From the NCBI GenBank assembly GCA_047030855.1, contig JBKYIJ010000008.1:1612001-1676000 (forward strand): 64,000 nucleotides of DNA, read 5' to 3'. Shown piece after piece: positions 25,341 to 32,596 of the stretch. The position numbers and the translations under genes were made by a program. The notes under the pieces were generated by a model. It saw only the letters and a list, made by a program, of their open reading frames with translations. It made no database searches and was not told the origin of the DNA. This DNA is from QVMM01 sp047030855. GTDB lineage: Bacteria; Bacteroidota; Bacteroidia; Bacteroidales; Dysgonomonadaceae. How positions within the stretch are numbered: position 1 is the stretch's first letter; every line of letters starts with the position of its first letter.

Positions 25341-26498
25341 TTATCTCTTAATAAACTTCTGGTTAATAATTTCATTGTTTACTTTTATCTGAAGCAAATA
25401 GGAACCGTAAGGCAGGGATATGCAATCAATGGTTTCTTCGTAGAAGCCCGCTTCTTTCTTTTGTTTATCGATGCTCTTTATTAATGTGCCTGCTATATTA
25501 TATACGGATATACCTACTTCAGCTGATGCTTCCAGATAGTATTCTACATAGAGGTCTGTTATTACGGGATTGGGATAATAGTTATACGTGAAATTGTTTT
25601 CCAACCAATGGGAGGGATCGTTCGGATCGGGTTTTGGTTTGTTGGGTTGCCGATTGTTTATGTTATCCAGACTGTCCAATACAGCGAGGTTTTCATAGTC
25701 GTCTTCAAGATAATAATGTTCTTGCGGAGGATAGAAAAAGGCGGTACTGTAATATGCTGTTTCGGTAGTATCACTGAGATCACGTGTCCGCACTGTCTCG
25801 AATATGGGATAGCGGTATCCTTTGGAATACCATTTATAGTTATCCACTATCATATTGAGTTTTTCCTGATTCAGGGGATCTCTTAATGTATCTGATTCTA
25901 TATAGGTTTGCTGTGTCTTAATTCGGATAACGTTTCGAAGGGTGTCTCCGGAGGGTAATATCATTATACCGTAGGCATCTGCCTTTACGTTGACTTCTCC
26001 TTCAGTATATATGTCTATTTTATTAGAGTAACGTGCGTAGGATGAATACGTGTTGTTTATTTCCTGTCCGTATTTCATGGGTTCGGACATTATCCGGACA
26101 GGTTGATTGTAGTGAAGCAGGGTTGTCGGGTTTTCATGTCCGAGTATATATTGCTCTCCATCTTTGCATTGGTAATAATATCTTGTCTGATGTTCGTATC
26201 CTGCGACTAATTCTCCTTCCGAAACATCTTTTATGTTAAAAGTGTCTTTTCCCATAACATAGAGTTTGTCGTCTACTATAAAAGGAGGTATGTATTTAAT
26301 TTTGTATTCGGGATTTATTTCTTTCAGGGTGCTGAAGTTCCAGATGACGTTTTCACCCGATCGTCCGGGATCTTTGTATTCTACTTGTTGTTTGATGATT
26401 TCGTCACCGATACGGGGTGTACTGTGTGTTATATTTATTTGTCCGTAAGAAATGGCATACAGCCCCAACAAGGTTAACAGTCCTATTGTTCTCTTCAT
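25341..26498 (-). CDS. Exported protein with T9SS sorting domain, first gene of the Rhs operon
   Basis: 385 aa. Signal peptide 1-19 (ending SYGQ), a central domain of unknown function (EGEVNVKADAYGIMILPSGD, typical of Bacteroidetes hypothetical exported proteins) and a C-terminal ~80-residue T9SS type A sorting domain (NYYPNPVITDLYVEY then LPYGSYLLQIKVNN, ending FIKR). It is 41 bp upstream of the large Rhs partner and probably co-transcribed from the TATATTTG box at 26537. Suggests the Rhs complex acts at or outside the outer membrane. Confidence 0.78.
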   Translation of the reverse strand: MKRTIGLLTLLGLYAISYGQINITHSTPRIGDEIIKQQVEYKDPGRSGENVIWNFSTLKEINPEYKIKYIPPFIVDDKLYVMGKDTFNIKDVSEGELVAGYEHQTRYYYQCKDGEQYILGHENPTTLLHYNQPVRIMSEPMKYGQEINNTYSSYARYSNKIDIYTEGEVNVKADAYGIMILPSGDTLRNVIRIKTQQTYIESDTLRDPLNQEKLNMIVDNYKWYSKGYRYPIFETVRTRDLSDTTETAYYSTAFFYPPQEHYYLEDDYENLAVLDSLDNINNRQPNKPKPDPNDPSHWLENNFTYNYYPNPVITDLYVEYYLEASAEVGISVYNIAGTLIKSIDKQKKEAGFYEETIDCISLPYGSYLLQIKVNNEIINQKFIKR

Positions 26499-26536
26499 AG
26501 TTTTAAGTGTATAAATGATATTGTATTACCAGTTGT

Positions 26537-26544
26537 CAAATATA
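26537..26544 (-). promoter_or_regulatory. -7 box of the Rhs operon
   Basis: The minus strand reads TATATTTG, a perfect TAnnTTTG, 39 bp before the start codon of the T9SS protein. It is the only clear promoter found for the leftward island genes down to the Rhs tip. Confidence 0.55.
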
Positions 26545-26791
26545 AATATTTTTTTATTTTATTTACATAATATGTTTATTTTTTTTAAAATTAATTTATT
26601 TTATATTTTTTAAGGATTAATTGGTGGCTTAGAAAAGAGTTTTATATAACTCAATTGTATTACAATGAAAGTGAAGGTAGTTTGTAGAAAATGGAGCCGG
26701 AAAGCCTGTGTTTTCGTGTTTTCACCTGATATTGTTGGGTTGAGTAATCGGAATCAAAATGATTTAGGTGTATTTTTGTCGTTTTCTAATT

Positions 26792-27406
26792 CTATAGTAT
26801 TTCATTCATATGTTCTCTTACCTTTTCTTTATCAGAATTAGTATAATAATATTTGTATATAGTTCGGGGACAGTTTCCGGCAAGTTCAGCGACCTGTGAT
26901 GGATGATAACCTTCATCAATCATTTTGGAAATAAAACCACTCCGTGCACAACTCCAAGTTACCTTCTTCGAAATACTCAGGTTCAAACATGCTTTTTTTA
27001 GAAATTTGTTATACTTATCGCTATCTTGTTTACTTTCATCATAGTAATGTGAAAGTTCTACCGGTAACCATGCTTTGTTTTCTAATTCCCATTTTTCTGC
27101 AACCTTAAGATATTTAAGCTGTATTTTTTGAAGTGATTTATTTTTCATCACGGCTTCGGTATATCCACTCTGAAACCGCTGTGTTTCGGCATCCCAATAT
27201 TTATATAATCCGGATATACATATAATCTTAGGGATTCGTGCATAGCCGGGTTTGTAAAAAATAATCACTAATTTAACAAATTCCGGATTCTTAGGATTTC
27301 GTTTGCCTTTAATATTTATTGTAAACATAAATGGTATTTTATTTAAGAAAGGGTTGTCTTTGTTAGTTATTATTTTATCCTTATAACCCGTATATTTTAT
27401 ACTCAT
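26792..27406 (-). pseudogene. Internally deleted tyrosine recombinase
   Basis: 204 aa. Residues 1-120 resemble the arm-binding domain of large Bacteroidetes integrases (YKYWDAETQRFQSGYTEAVM, KVAEKWELENKAWLPVELSH). The protein then jumps to the last part of the catalytic domain (VTWSCARSGFISKMIDEGYH, VAELAGNCPRTIYKYYY) with the catalytic tyrosine region. The core-binding domain and first half of the catalytic domain, with the first active-site arginine, are absent; relatives are about 400 aa (from memory). The deletion is in frame. It starts 64 bp inside the right 25-bp repeat, the usual place of an island integrase. Expected to be inactive. Confidence 0.7.
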
Positions 27407-27469
27407 ATTTTATTGATTATAAATATATTAATATGTATCTATTATATATCTCAAAAAAAGATAGGCTGC

Positions 27470-27494
27470 CGTGATGACAACCATTTCTTTTTTT
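27470..27494. repeat. Right 25-bp direct repeat (attR-like) of the Rhs island
   Basis: Exact copy of 10478-10502. The sequence to its left (aggctgcc) no longer pairs well with the right half, so the hairpin is broken here. It lies between the truncated integrase and the flanking lipoprotein genes. Confidence 0.6.
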
Positions 27495-27594
27495 ATATAA
27501 CTTACTGATATTATAGAAGAAGGCAATTTCAAGAAAATACCTTCCTTATATTTATTTCCTAATTTGTCTATCTAAAATAAAATATTGCTGTAGA

Positions 27595-28137
27595 TTACTT
27601 CTTCGGATAGTACCCTTTCTTCCAGAACCATTTTTTCTTTAATAGCCAACAATCGGGAAGAAATGGATCAGGCATTGTCGGTTTAAACTGGTATATCATA
27701 GTTGATTCCGGTTTTTCAAAAGAATTTAGTCTTTTTATAAGATCTTTTGACACAATCTGATATGAAACATAAATAGTACGTATTCCACCCAATAGCCCTT
27801 CATCATCAACAACTTGGACTTTAATAGTATCACCAGATAAAATGTACCGTCCCCAATAAATATAAGAAGAATTATCGTCAAACATATTTATAGAGTCATT
27901 ACTTAAAGAAGAACAATATAATCCGTTTAAGAAAAATTTCACATTATAATTGCTCTGTCCAACATTGACGATTGATGTCGGATATATATAATATCCTTGT
28001 ATATTAAGTAAAGTATCAAGTCCAGTATATTGACCATCATACTTGTAAGTAAATCCTCCCGATGGATTAAATAATCTCTTCGGGATTGTACAGGAACATA
28101 TTGTAACGACAATAACAAAAAACAGAATCTTTTTCAT
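27595..28137 (-). CDS. Lipoprotein of unknown function (paralogue 2)
   Basis: 180 aa from the second methionine (MKKILFFVIVV). Lipobox-like CSC after a hydrophobic leader. The body has YTGLDTLLNIQGYYIYP, a segment SYIYWGRYILSGDTIKVQVV and a C-terminal LLKKKWFWKKG. The neighbour at 28170 has the same order (YTGLDTLINTKGIYLS, VWGSYKIVKDTIKTQQ, LLKKKWFWKKG), so they are tandem paralogues. Such short beta-rich lipoproteins are frequent in Bacteroidales and uncharacterised. Just outside the island repeat. Confidence 0.7.
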   Translation of the reverse strand: MKKILFFVIVVTICSCTIPKRLFNPSGGFTYKYDGQYTGLDTLLNIQGYYIYPTSIVNVGQSNYNVKFFLNGLYCSSLSNDSINMFDDNSSYIYWGRYILSGDTIKVQVVDDEGLLGGIRTIYVSYQIVSKDLIKRLNSFEKPESTMIYQFKPTMPDPFLPDCWLLKKKWFWKKGYYPKK

Positions 28138-28169
28138 AAACACTAATATAATATTCCACTCTTATAAAT

Positions 28170-28778
28170 TTACTTTTTTAGGGAAAAAACACCTTTTTTC
28201 CAGAACCATTTCTTTTTCAGAAGTGGGCATTGAGTCGAGTCCCGTTTGGTTTCTAAAGGATAAAAACGGCATGGCGGAACGTTCTCAAACAGATATAGTG
28301 GATTTTTACGGTATTTATATTTATTCAGATAAGCTTTCTTATTATCTTCTAACATATAATCGGATATTAACAGTATTTTTCTATCTGATAAAATAAAATA
28401 ATCTCTATATATAATATATTTCCCATACACCCCTTCATCCCATAATTGCTGTGTCTTTATTGTATCCTTTACTATTTTGTAGCTACCCCATACGAGTCCC
28501 TCACATTTTCCCATACTTCCATCAAAACAATCTATTACTACCGATATTATACTATAATTGTCTCCCGAAGCAAATATTCCATTATTATAAAACATAATCA
28601 TTGAAAATCTCGAAGAATCATTTATTCTTTGAGAAAGGTATATTCCTTTCGTATTGATCAATGTATCCAGTCCCGTATATTCCCCTGTATAATAATTGGT
28701 AAAATATTTAGGTCTCCCCGCGCAACATACAGTCAGTATGATAGTCGGTATAAGTAATAGTAAAATATTTTTTTTCAT
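28170..28778 (-). CDS. Lipoprotein of unknown function (paralogue 1)
   Basis: 202 aa. Leader MKKNILLLLIPTIILTVCC with lipobox-like cysteines, then YYTGEYTGLDTLINTKG, a beta-rich centre and the basic end LLKKKWFWKKGVFSLKK shared with the next gene 32 bp downstream. The two probably form a small operon. No known domain; outer-membrane lipoprotein location inferred. Confidence 0.7.
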   Translation of the reverse strand: MKKNILLLLIPTIILTVCCAGRPKYFTNYYTGEYTGLDTLINTKGIYLSQRINDSSRFSMIMFYNNGIFASGDNYSIISVVIDCFDGSMGKCEGLVWGSYKIVKDTIKTQQLWDEGVYGKYIIYRDYFILSDRKILLISDYMLEDNKKAYLNKYKYRKNPLYLFENVPPCRFYPLETKRDSTQCPLLKKKWFWKKGVFSLKK

Positions 28779-28856
28779 CTTTCATCTTTTTAATATAAAC
28801 TGTATGGAACATTGCGTCCATATTGGAAAAATGGGGTAGTTGAATCATGCAGCTTA

Positions 28857-29720
28857 TTATCCCAGTTTCAACTGTCTGATGTTATCAAAGTCAATTTCCT
28901 GAACAGCCTGTTCCAGATTGATCCATTTAAAATCTTCCAGCATTTTTTCAAATTTAGGATAGGCATTCTTTATTCCGTAATATGACTTGAAATATCGCAT
29001 GGTCGACAGGTGTTTAAAACGTGGTTGGGCATAGTCGAAATCGCGCATATGCAGATAAGTCATATTGTAGTCCAGCCTGTTCATCTGTTTTTTTATAAAA
29101 CGGTATGGGAAAAGCCGAAAATATCCGCCTCCGCCGAAAACCATCTGTTTGCCCATAATACTTCCCGTGCTGATCGGAAATTCCCTGATGGCGTAATCTT
29201 TATATCTGATCAGCGTCGGCGTAGCTTTTCCGAAAGACGGGAAGCCGCCGAAACTGCGGGTAGAGGGGAATATGGAGCAGTCGGTTTCTATTCCGTTCCG
29301 CGCCAGAATTTCGAATGCCCAAAGAGCGTCTTCGGAAATGGTAAAGGCAGGCGCCCGAAATGAAGTAACTTTTTTTCCGATCACGTTTTCAATGCTATCC
29401 AACGCCGTTCTCAGATCTTCATTGAAGGATTCGGGCGTCATTTCTCTGACGAACAGATGCTTGTCGCTGTGGCAGGCAATTTCGTGCCCTCTCTGCATTA
29501 TTTGTTTCAGTATGTCGGGGTAAGTTCTTGCGATCCAGCCCAAACAGAAGAAAGTCGCTTTCGTTTGTTTTTCGTCCAGCTTATCCAATACTTTGGATAA
29601 ATAAATATCAATGCGGGGAGGATATTTCAACCATGTTTCTTCTGTCGAATATATATCGAAATGATACCATTCTTCAATGTCGAACGTCAGTATATTTATT
29701 TGTTTGTTTTCAGCTGTCAT
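28857..29720 (-). CDS. Polysaccharide deacetylase (NodB-like, DUF3473 type)
   Basis: 287 aa. NodB-fold carbohydrate deacetylase. The catalytic base motif is FDIEEW at residues 14-19, the zinc-binding HSDKH near residue 84, and the RAPAF motif near 123. A C-terminal DUF3473-like extension contains MRDFDYAQPR and HLSTMRYFKSYYG. Similar enzymes accompany exopolysaccharide loci with XrtA-type systems. No other exopolysaccharide genes are in view except the acetyltransferase-like gene just upstream, whose stop overlaps this start by 4 bp (ATGA). The two likely act on the same glycan. Confidence 0.88.
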   Translation of the reverse strand: MTAENKQINILTFDIEEWYHFDIYSTEETWLKYPPRIDIYLSKVLDKLDEKQTKATFFCLGWIARTYPDILKQIMQRGHEIACHSDKHLFVREMTPESFNEDLRTALDSIENVIGKKVTSFRAPAFTISEDALWAFEILARNGIETDCSIFPSTRSFGGFPSFGKATPTLIRYKDYAIREFPISTGSIMGKQMVFGGGGYFRLFPYRFIKKQMNRLDYNMTYLHMRDFDYAQPRFKHLSTMRYFKSYYGIKNAYPKFEKMLEDFKWINLEQAVQEIDFDNIRQLKLG

Positions 29721-30547
29721 ACCGTATCCAAGTCTATTAATTGTAGGAAAACGTTTTCTTTCTTTATTGTCGGGATATTGCCTGTCAAATCTTTAAATAC
29801 CAGATTAAAAGGGGGACGTTTTACAAAAGAGGGCATATTGAAATATAAGCCTTTTGATGTGTCTGCTCCTAACCCTATGTACAGGTTGAAGGGGCGAAAC
29901 CCGATTTTTTGCGGCTTGATGCCCGATAAATACTCTTTTTGAAAATTCTTTGACAAGCTTTTGGTAAAGTAGGTTATCGGGGTTGAAATTATGCCTGTTT
30001 TGCCGAATGAATATTTATTTGTCGGATTTTTTAATCTCCATCTCCATTGTTCTTTGTCCCAGCATTTATAGCAATCGTAGCTTTTATCCGCGTAGATATT
30101 TTTACCGATCCCTAATTTGACCGTCAAAGGGCTTATCAGATAGAAACCGAAGTATTTAAGAAAGCCGTGAGAGCTGTTTGCGTTTGGAACGGCAATCATA
30201 AAATCGAACCCGTTTTCGGTTGCGTAGCGAATGGTTTCTTCCCCTAACAGTGTAAACAGTTTTTTACCTCGATGATCGATGTTTGTAGATACGTTTATAC
30301 AAAGCAAACCTTTGCGATTTTGCCCGAATAAATTCATATTAATCGGCAAACCTGCGAAATGGGAAACTATTTTATCGTCCTTCCATGCGTTAAAACCTAC
30401 CATTTCTCCTAATGGATTCAGGGAATATTGCCACCTGATATAATCAAGGGTAAACTTTTTGTTTTTAGGAAAGGTTTCTTTTAGAAATCCGGTTATTTCA
30501 GAAAGAGACTTCTCGTCAGTGCTTATTCTTTTTACAGAATATTCCAT
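29717..30547 (-). CDS. GNAT-like acetyltransferase
   Basis: 276 aa from MEYSVKRIS. The N-terminal ~150 residues look like a GNAT fold: ITGFLKETFP, YIRWQYSLNPLG, and the acceptor/CoA region NVSTNIDHRGKKLFTLLGEE followed by AVPNANSSHGFLKYFGF. The C-terminal ~120 residues are a second, less recognisable domain. Proteins of this type are found in surface polysaccharide clusters. Translationally coupled to the deacetylase. Family likely, substrate unknown. The longer start at 30580 adds an unlikely N-terminal extension. Confidence 0.65.
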   Translation of the reverse strand: MEYSVKRISTDEKSLSEITGFLKETFPKNKKFTLDYIRWQYSLNPLGEMVGFNAWKDDKIVSHFAGLPINMNLFGQNRKGLLCINVSTNIDHRGKKLFTLLGEETIRYATENGFDFMIAVPNANSSHGFLKYFGFYLISPLTVKLGIGKNIYADKSYDCYKCWDKEQWRWRLKNPTNKYSFGKTGIISTPITYFTKSLSKNFQKEYLSGIKPQKIGFRPFNLYIGLGADTSKGLYFNMPSFVKRPPFNLVFKDLTGNIPTIKKENVFLQLIDLDTV

Positions 30548-30691
30548 ATTCGACCATTCTAAGAAATGAATAATATCCAAAAATAAGAAGATTTTTCGAC
30601 TTCTGTAAGCAAGCTTCTGCTTTTACATTCACTTTCTTAAAATACTTGATAATTATATGGAAAAAAGTATTGATTGATGCGATTGGTATTT

Positions 30692-30958
30692 TTAGCGATT
30701 TTTGTATGTATCCTGTTCCTTTAATATTTTTGTTATCAGATTTTCGGATTCGAACCATACGGCCAGACTGTTTTTCTTTAAATCTTCAAATTTCTCGACA
30801 GTAAATGTTTTTCGCGCTGTTCTTGTTGAAATAGGCTTTCCGTTGATCAATACTTTGGTGCATAGATAAGGGAATAAACCTTTTGATTCTAATATCTTAA
30901 GTCTGAAATCGCGTTCAGCTATAAATGTTTTTTCGCCTGAAATAGTATTAAAATCCAT
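30692..30958 (-). CDS. Small hypothetical protein divergent from HTH regulator
   Basis: 88 aa, basic, soluble. Contains GLFPYLCTKVLINGKPISTR and KFEDLKKNSLAVWFESENLI. No family recognised. It is divergent from the phage-type regulator at 31120 and has a TATATTTG box at 31050-31057 in the shared region, so it could be the regulator's target. A shadow frame overlaps its end. Confidence 0.5.
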   Translation of the reverse strand: MDFNTISGEKTFIAERDFRLKILESKGLFPYLCTKVLINGKPISTRTARKTFTVEKFEDLKKNSLAVWFESENLITKILKEQDTYKNR

Positions 30959-31049
30959 TTTTTACTCTTTTTTATGGTTCATTATTCATATATTTATTTC
31001 CTTTTTTGTGTAAAAAGCACGTAAAAGAGCAACAATTTCACTTATATCA

Positions 31050-31057
31050 CAAATATA
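31050..31057 (-). promoter_or_regulatory. Candidate -7 box of the 88-aa gene
   Basis: Minus strand TATATTTG, 92 bp before the start codon at 30958. It lies in the divergent region shared with the HTH gene. Confidence 0.4.
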
Positions 31058-31083
31058 GGTAAAATATTTCTTATTTAAAAATA

Positions 31084-31110
31084 TTATTGGAAAAATATTA
31101 CCAATTAAAA
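31084..31110. promoter_or_regulatory. Possible operator upstream of the HTH regulator
   Basis: ATTGG and CCAAT face each other across a 10-bp AT-rich spacer, 10-20 bp before the regulator start. A short inverted repeat at this place would suit autoregulation, but it is weak and could be chance in AT-rich DNA. Confidence 0.25.
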
Positions 31111-31119
31111 CTCATTACA

Positions 31120-31530
31120 ATGAAAGAACGTATTTTTCAGTTAATAGAAGCCCTGAATATGAGTGCCAGATCTTTCTCTTTGAGAATTGGAAAAAGTGCT
31201 TCTTTTGCCCGAACCATAAATAACAATATAGGAGCAGATGTAGTTAGTGAAATTTTACTCCAATTTCCTCAGGTAAATCCCTATTGGCTGTTAAGAGGAG
31301 AAGGTAATATGTTTTTGGATAATAATGGATCGGGTACTTCGCTATATGAAGAACCCGATATGCACAGCATAGCCTCGGATGTTGAACACGATAAATACGG
31401 GGCTGTCGATTACAGAGAAAAATATATCGAAGAGCTTGAAAATAAAATTAAATTGTTAAAATCCGTGATAGAAGATAAAGACAAATTGCTGGAGGCTTTT
31501 AAAAACGGAGATATTGCATATAATAAGTAG
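31120..31530 (+). CDS. Phage-type helix-turn-helix regulator
   Basis: 136 aa from ATG 31120 (MKERIFQLIEALNMSARSFS). Residues 1-60 form the HTH of Bacteroidetes CI-like repressors (SFSLRIGKSASFARTI, VSEILLQFPQVNPYWLLRGE). A C-terminal coiled coil (YIEELENKIKLLKSVIEDKD) suggests dimerisation. It stands alone, divergent from an 88-aa gene, with no peptidase domain, so it is not a LexA-like self-cleaving repressor. Possibly a leftover of a mobile element; target unknown. Confidence 0.75.
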   Translation: MKERIFQLIEALNMSARSFSLRIGKSASFARTINNNIGADVVSEILLQFPQVNPYWLLRGEGNMFLDNNGSGTSLYEEPDMHSIASDVEHDKYGAVDYREKYIEELENKIKLLKSVIEDKDKLLEAFKNGDIAYNK

Positions 31531-31655
31531 AAATAATCATTGTTTTAGGCAAAAACGTCTTTGATTGATTTCCTTTTTTGAGATTAACGATTAATATAAA
31601 TCAGAAATTAAAGTTGCTAATTTTTTACCCGTATGGCGAAATGCATAAAAATGAC

Positions 31656-31663
31656 TATATTTG
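31656..31663 (+). promoter_or_regulatory. -7 box of the MaoC gene
   Basis: TATATTTG, 42 bp before ATG 31706. It rules out the longer start at 31661, which lies within the promoter. Confidence 0.5.
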
Positions 31664-31705
31664 CCATGTGCATTGATTTTTATTAATTATAACCCAAACT
31701 TTACT

Positions 31706-32167
31706 ATGCTGATTATTAATAGTTTTTCTGAATTTGAACAATATATAGGACAAGAGCTTGGCGTGTCGGATTATTTGAAAATCACACAAGAACGTATAAA
31801 TGAATTTGCGGATGCAACCCTCGATCACCAGTGGATTCATGTTGATGCCGAAAGAGCGAAAAGAGAAAGTCCTTTTAAAAATACGATAGCACACGGATAT
31901 CTGACTTTGTCGCTTCTTCCTTACTTATGGGGACAGATAATACAGGTCAATAACGTAAGTTCCATGATAAATTATGGAATTGAAAAATTGAAATTTAATC
32001 AGCCTGCAATAGTAAACAGTGAAGTAAGAGCACGGGTTAAGTTGTTGTCGTTAGTCGATCTGCGCGGCATAACAAAAGCTGAGCTAAAAGTGACGCTCGA
32101 AATAAAAGACAGCCCCAAAAATGCTTATGAGGCTACCATCGTCTTTTTATATCATTTTAATAATTAA
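31706..32167 (+). CDS. MaoC-like hydratase
   Basis: 153 aa. Hot-dog fold (R)-specific enoyl-CoA hydratase/MaoC type. The catalytic segment DATLDHQWIHVDAERA has the Asp and His of the hydratase motif (D-x-x-x-x-H), followed by NTIAHGYLTLSLLPYLW. Length is normal for single-domain members. Likely cytoplasmic, acting on a trans-2-enoyl-CoA. No fatty-acid genes are adjacent, so the precise substrate is open. Confidence 0.85.
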   Translation: MLIINSFSEFEQYIGQELGVSDYLKITQERINEFADATLDHQWIHVDAERAKRESPFKNTIAHGYLTLSLLPYLWGQIIQVNNVSSMINYGIEKLKFNQPAIVNSEVRARVKLLSLVDLRGITKAELKVTLEIKDSPKNAYEATIVFLYHFNN

Positions 32168-32173
32168 ACCGAA

Positions 32174-32554
32174 TTATTTTTTGACAGGAAGAACTTCTAT
32201 CCAATAATCGTCGGGATCACTTATAAAATAAAGTCCCATACTGTGGTTTTCAAAACATACGCAGCCAAGTTCTTTATGATATTCGCGAATCTTGTCGTAA
32301 TCACCCTCTACACGTACGCATAAATGGCTTTCGTTTTCGCCCAGTTCGTAATTCTCGGTATGATCTTTCAGCCAAGTCAGTTCCAGCAGGAAAGGCGAAA
32401 CTCCGTCTGATAAATAGACAAGGATAAACGATCCGTCGGATGCCTCTTTTCTTTTTACCTCATGAAATCCTAACGCACTGCCGTAGAAAGAAATGCTCTT
32501 TTCCAGATTTGTAACGTTAATATTAAAGTGATCGAATCTGCTTTTTATTTTCAT
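32174..32554 (-). CDS. VOC/glyoxalase-fold protein
   Basis: 126 aa. Two beta-alpha-beta-beta-beta modules of the vicinal oxygen chelate fold. Candidate metal ligands are His9 (FDHFNINV), Glu58 (LLELTW), His82 (ESHLCVRV) and Glu119 (YWIEVLP), as in GloA-like lactoylglutathione lyases. Such proteins remove methylglyoxal, but many VOC members have other substrates, so the exact function is open. Convergent with the MaoC gene. Confidence 0.8.
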   Translation of the reverse strand: MKIKSRFDHFNINVTNLEKSISFYGSALGFHEVKRKEASDGSFILVYLSDGVSPFLLELTWLKDHTENYELGENESHLCVRVEGDYDKIREYHKELGCVCFENHSMGLYFISDPDDYWIEVLPVKK

Positions 32555-32596
32555 CCTTTTTATTGATTAAATTTTTTGACATAAAGTTGATTGTAT

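Noticed and set aside
30516..30758. 80-aa frame between the acetyltransferase and the 88-aa gene
   Set aside because: Overlaps both neighbours in another frame and has no recognisable features.
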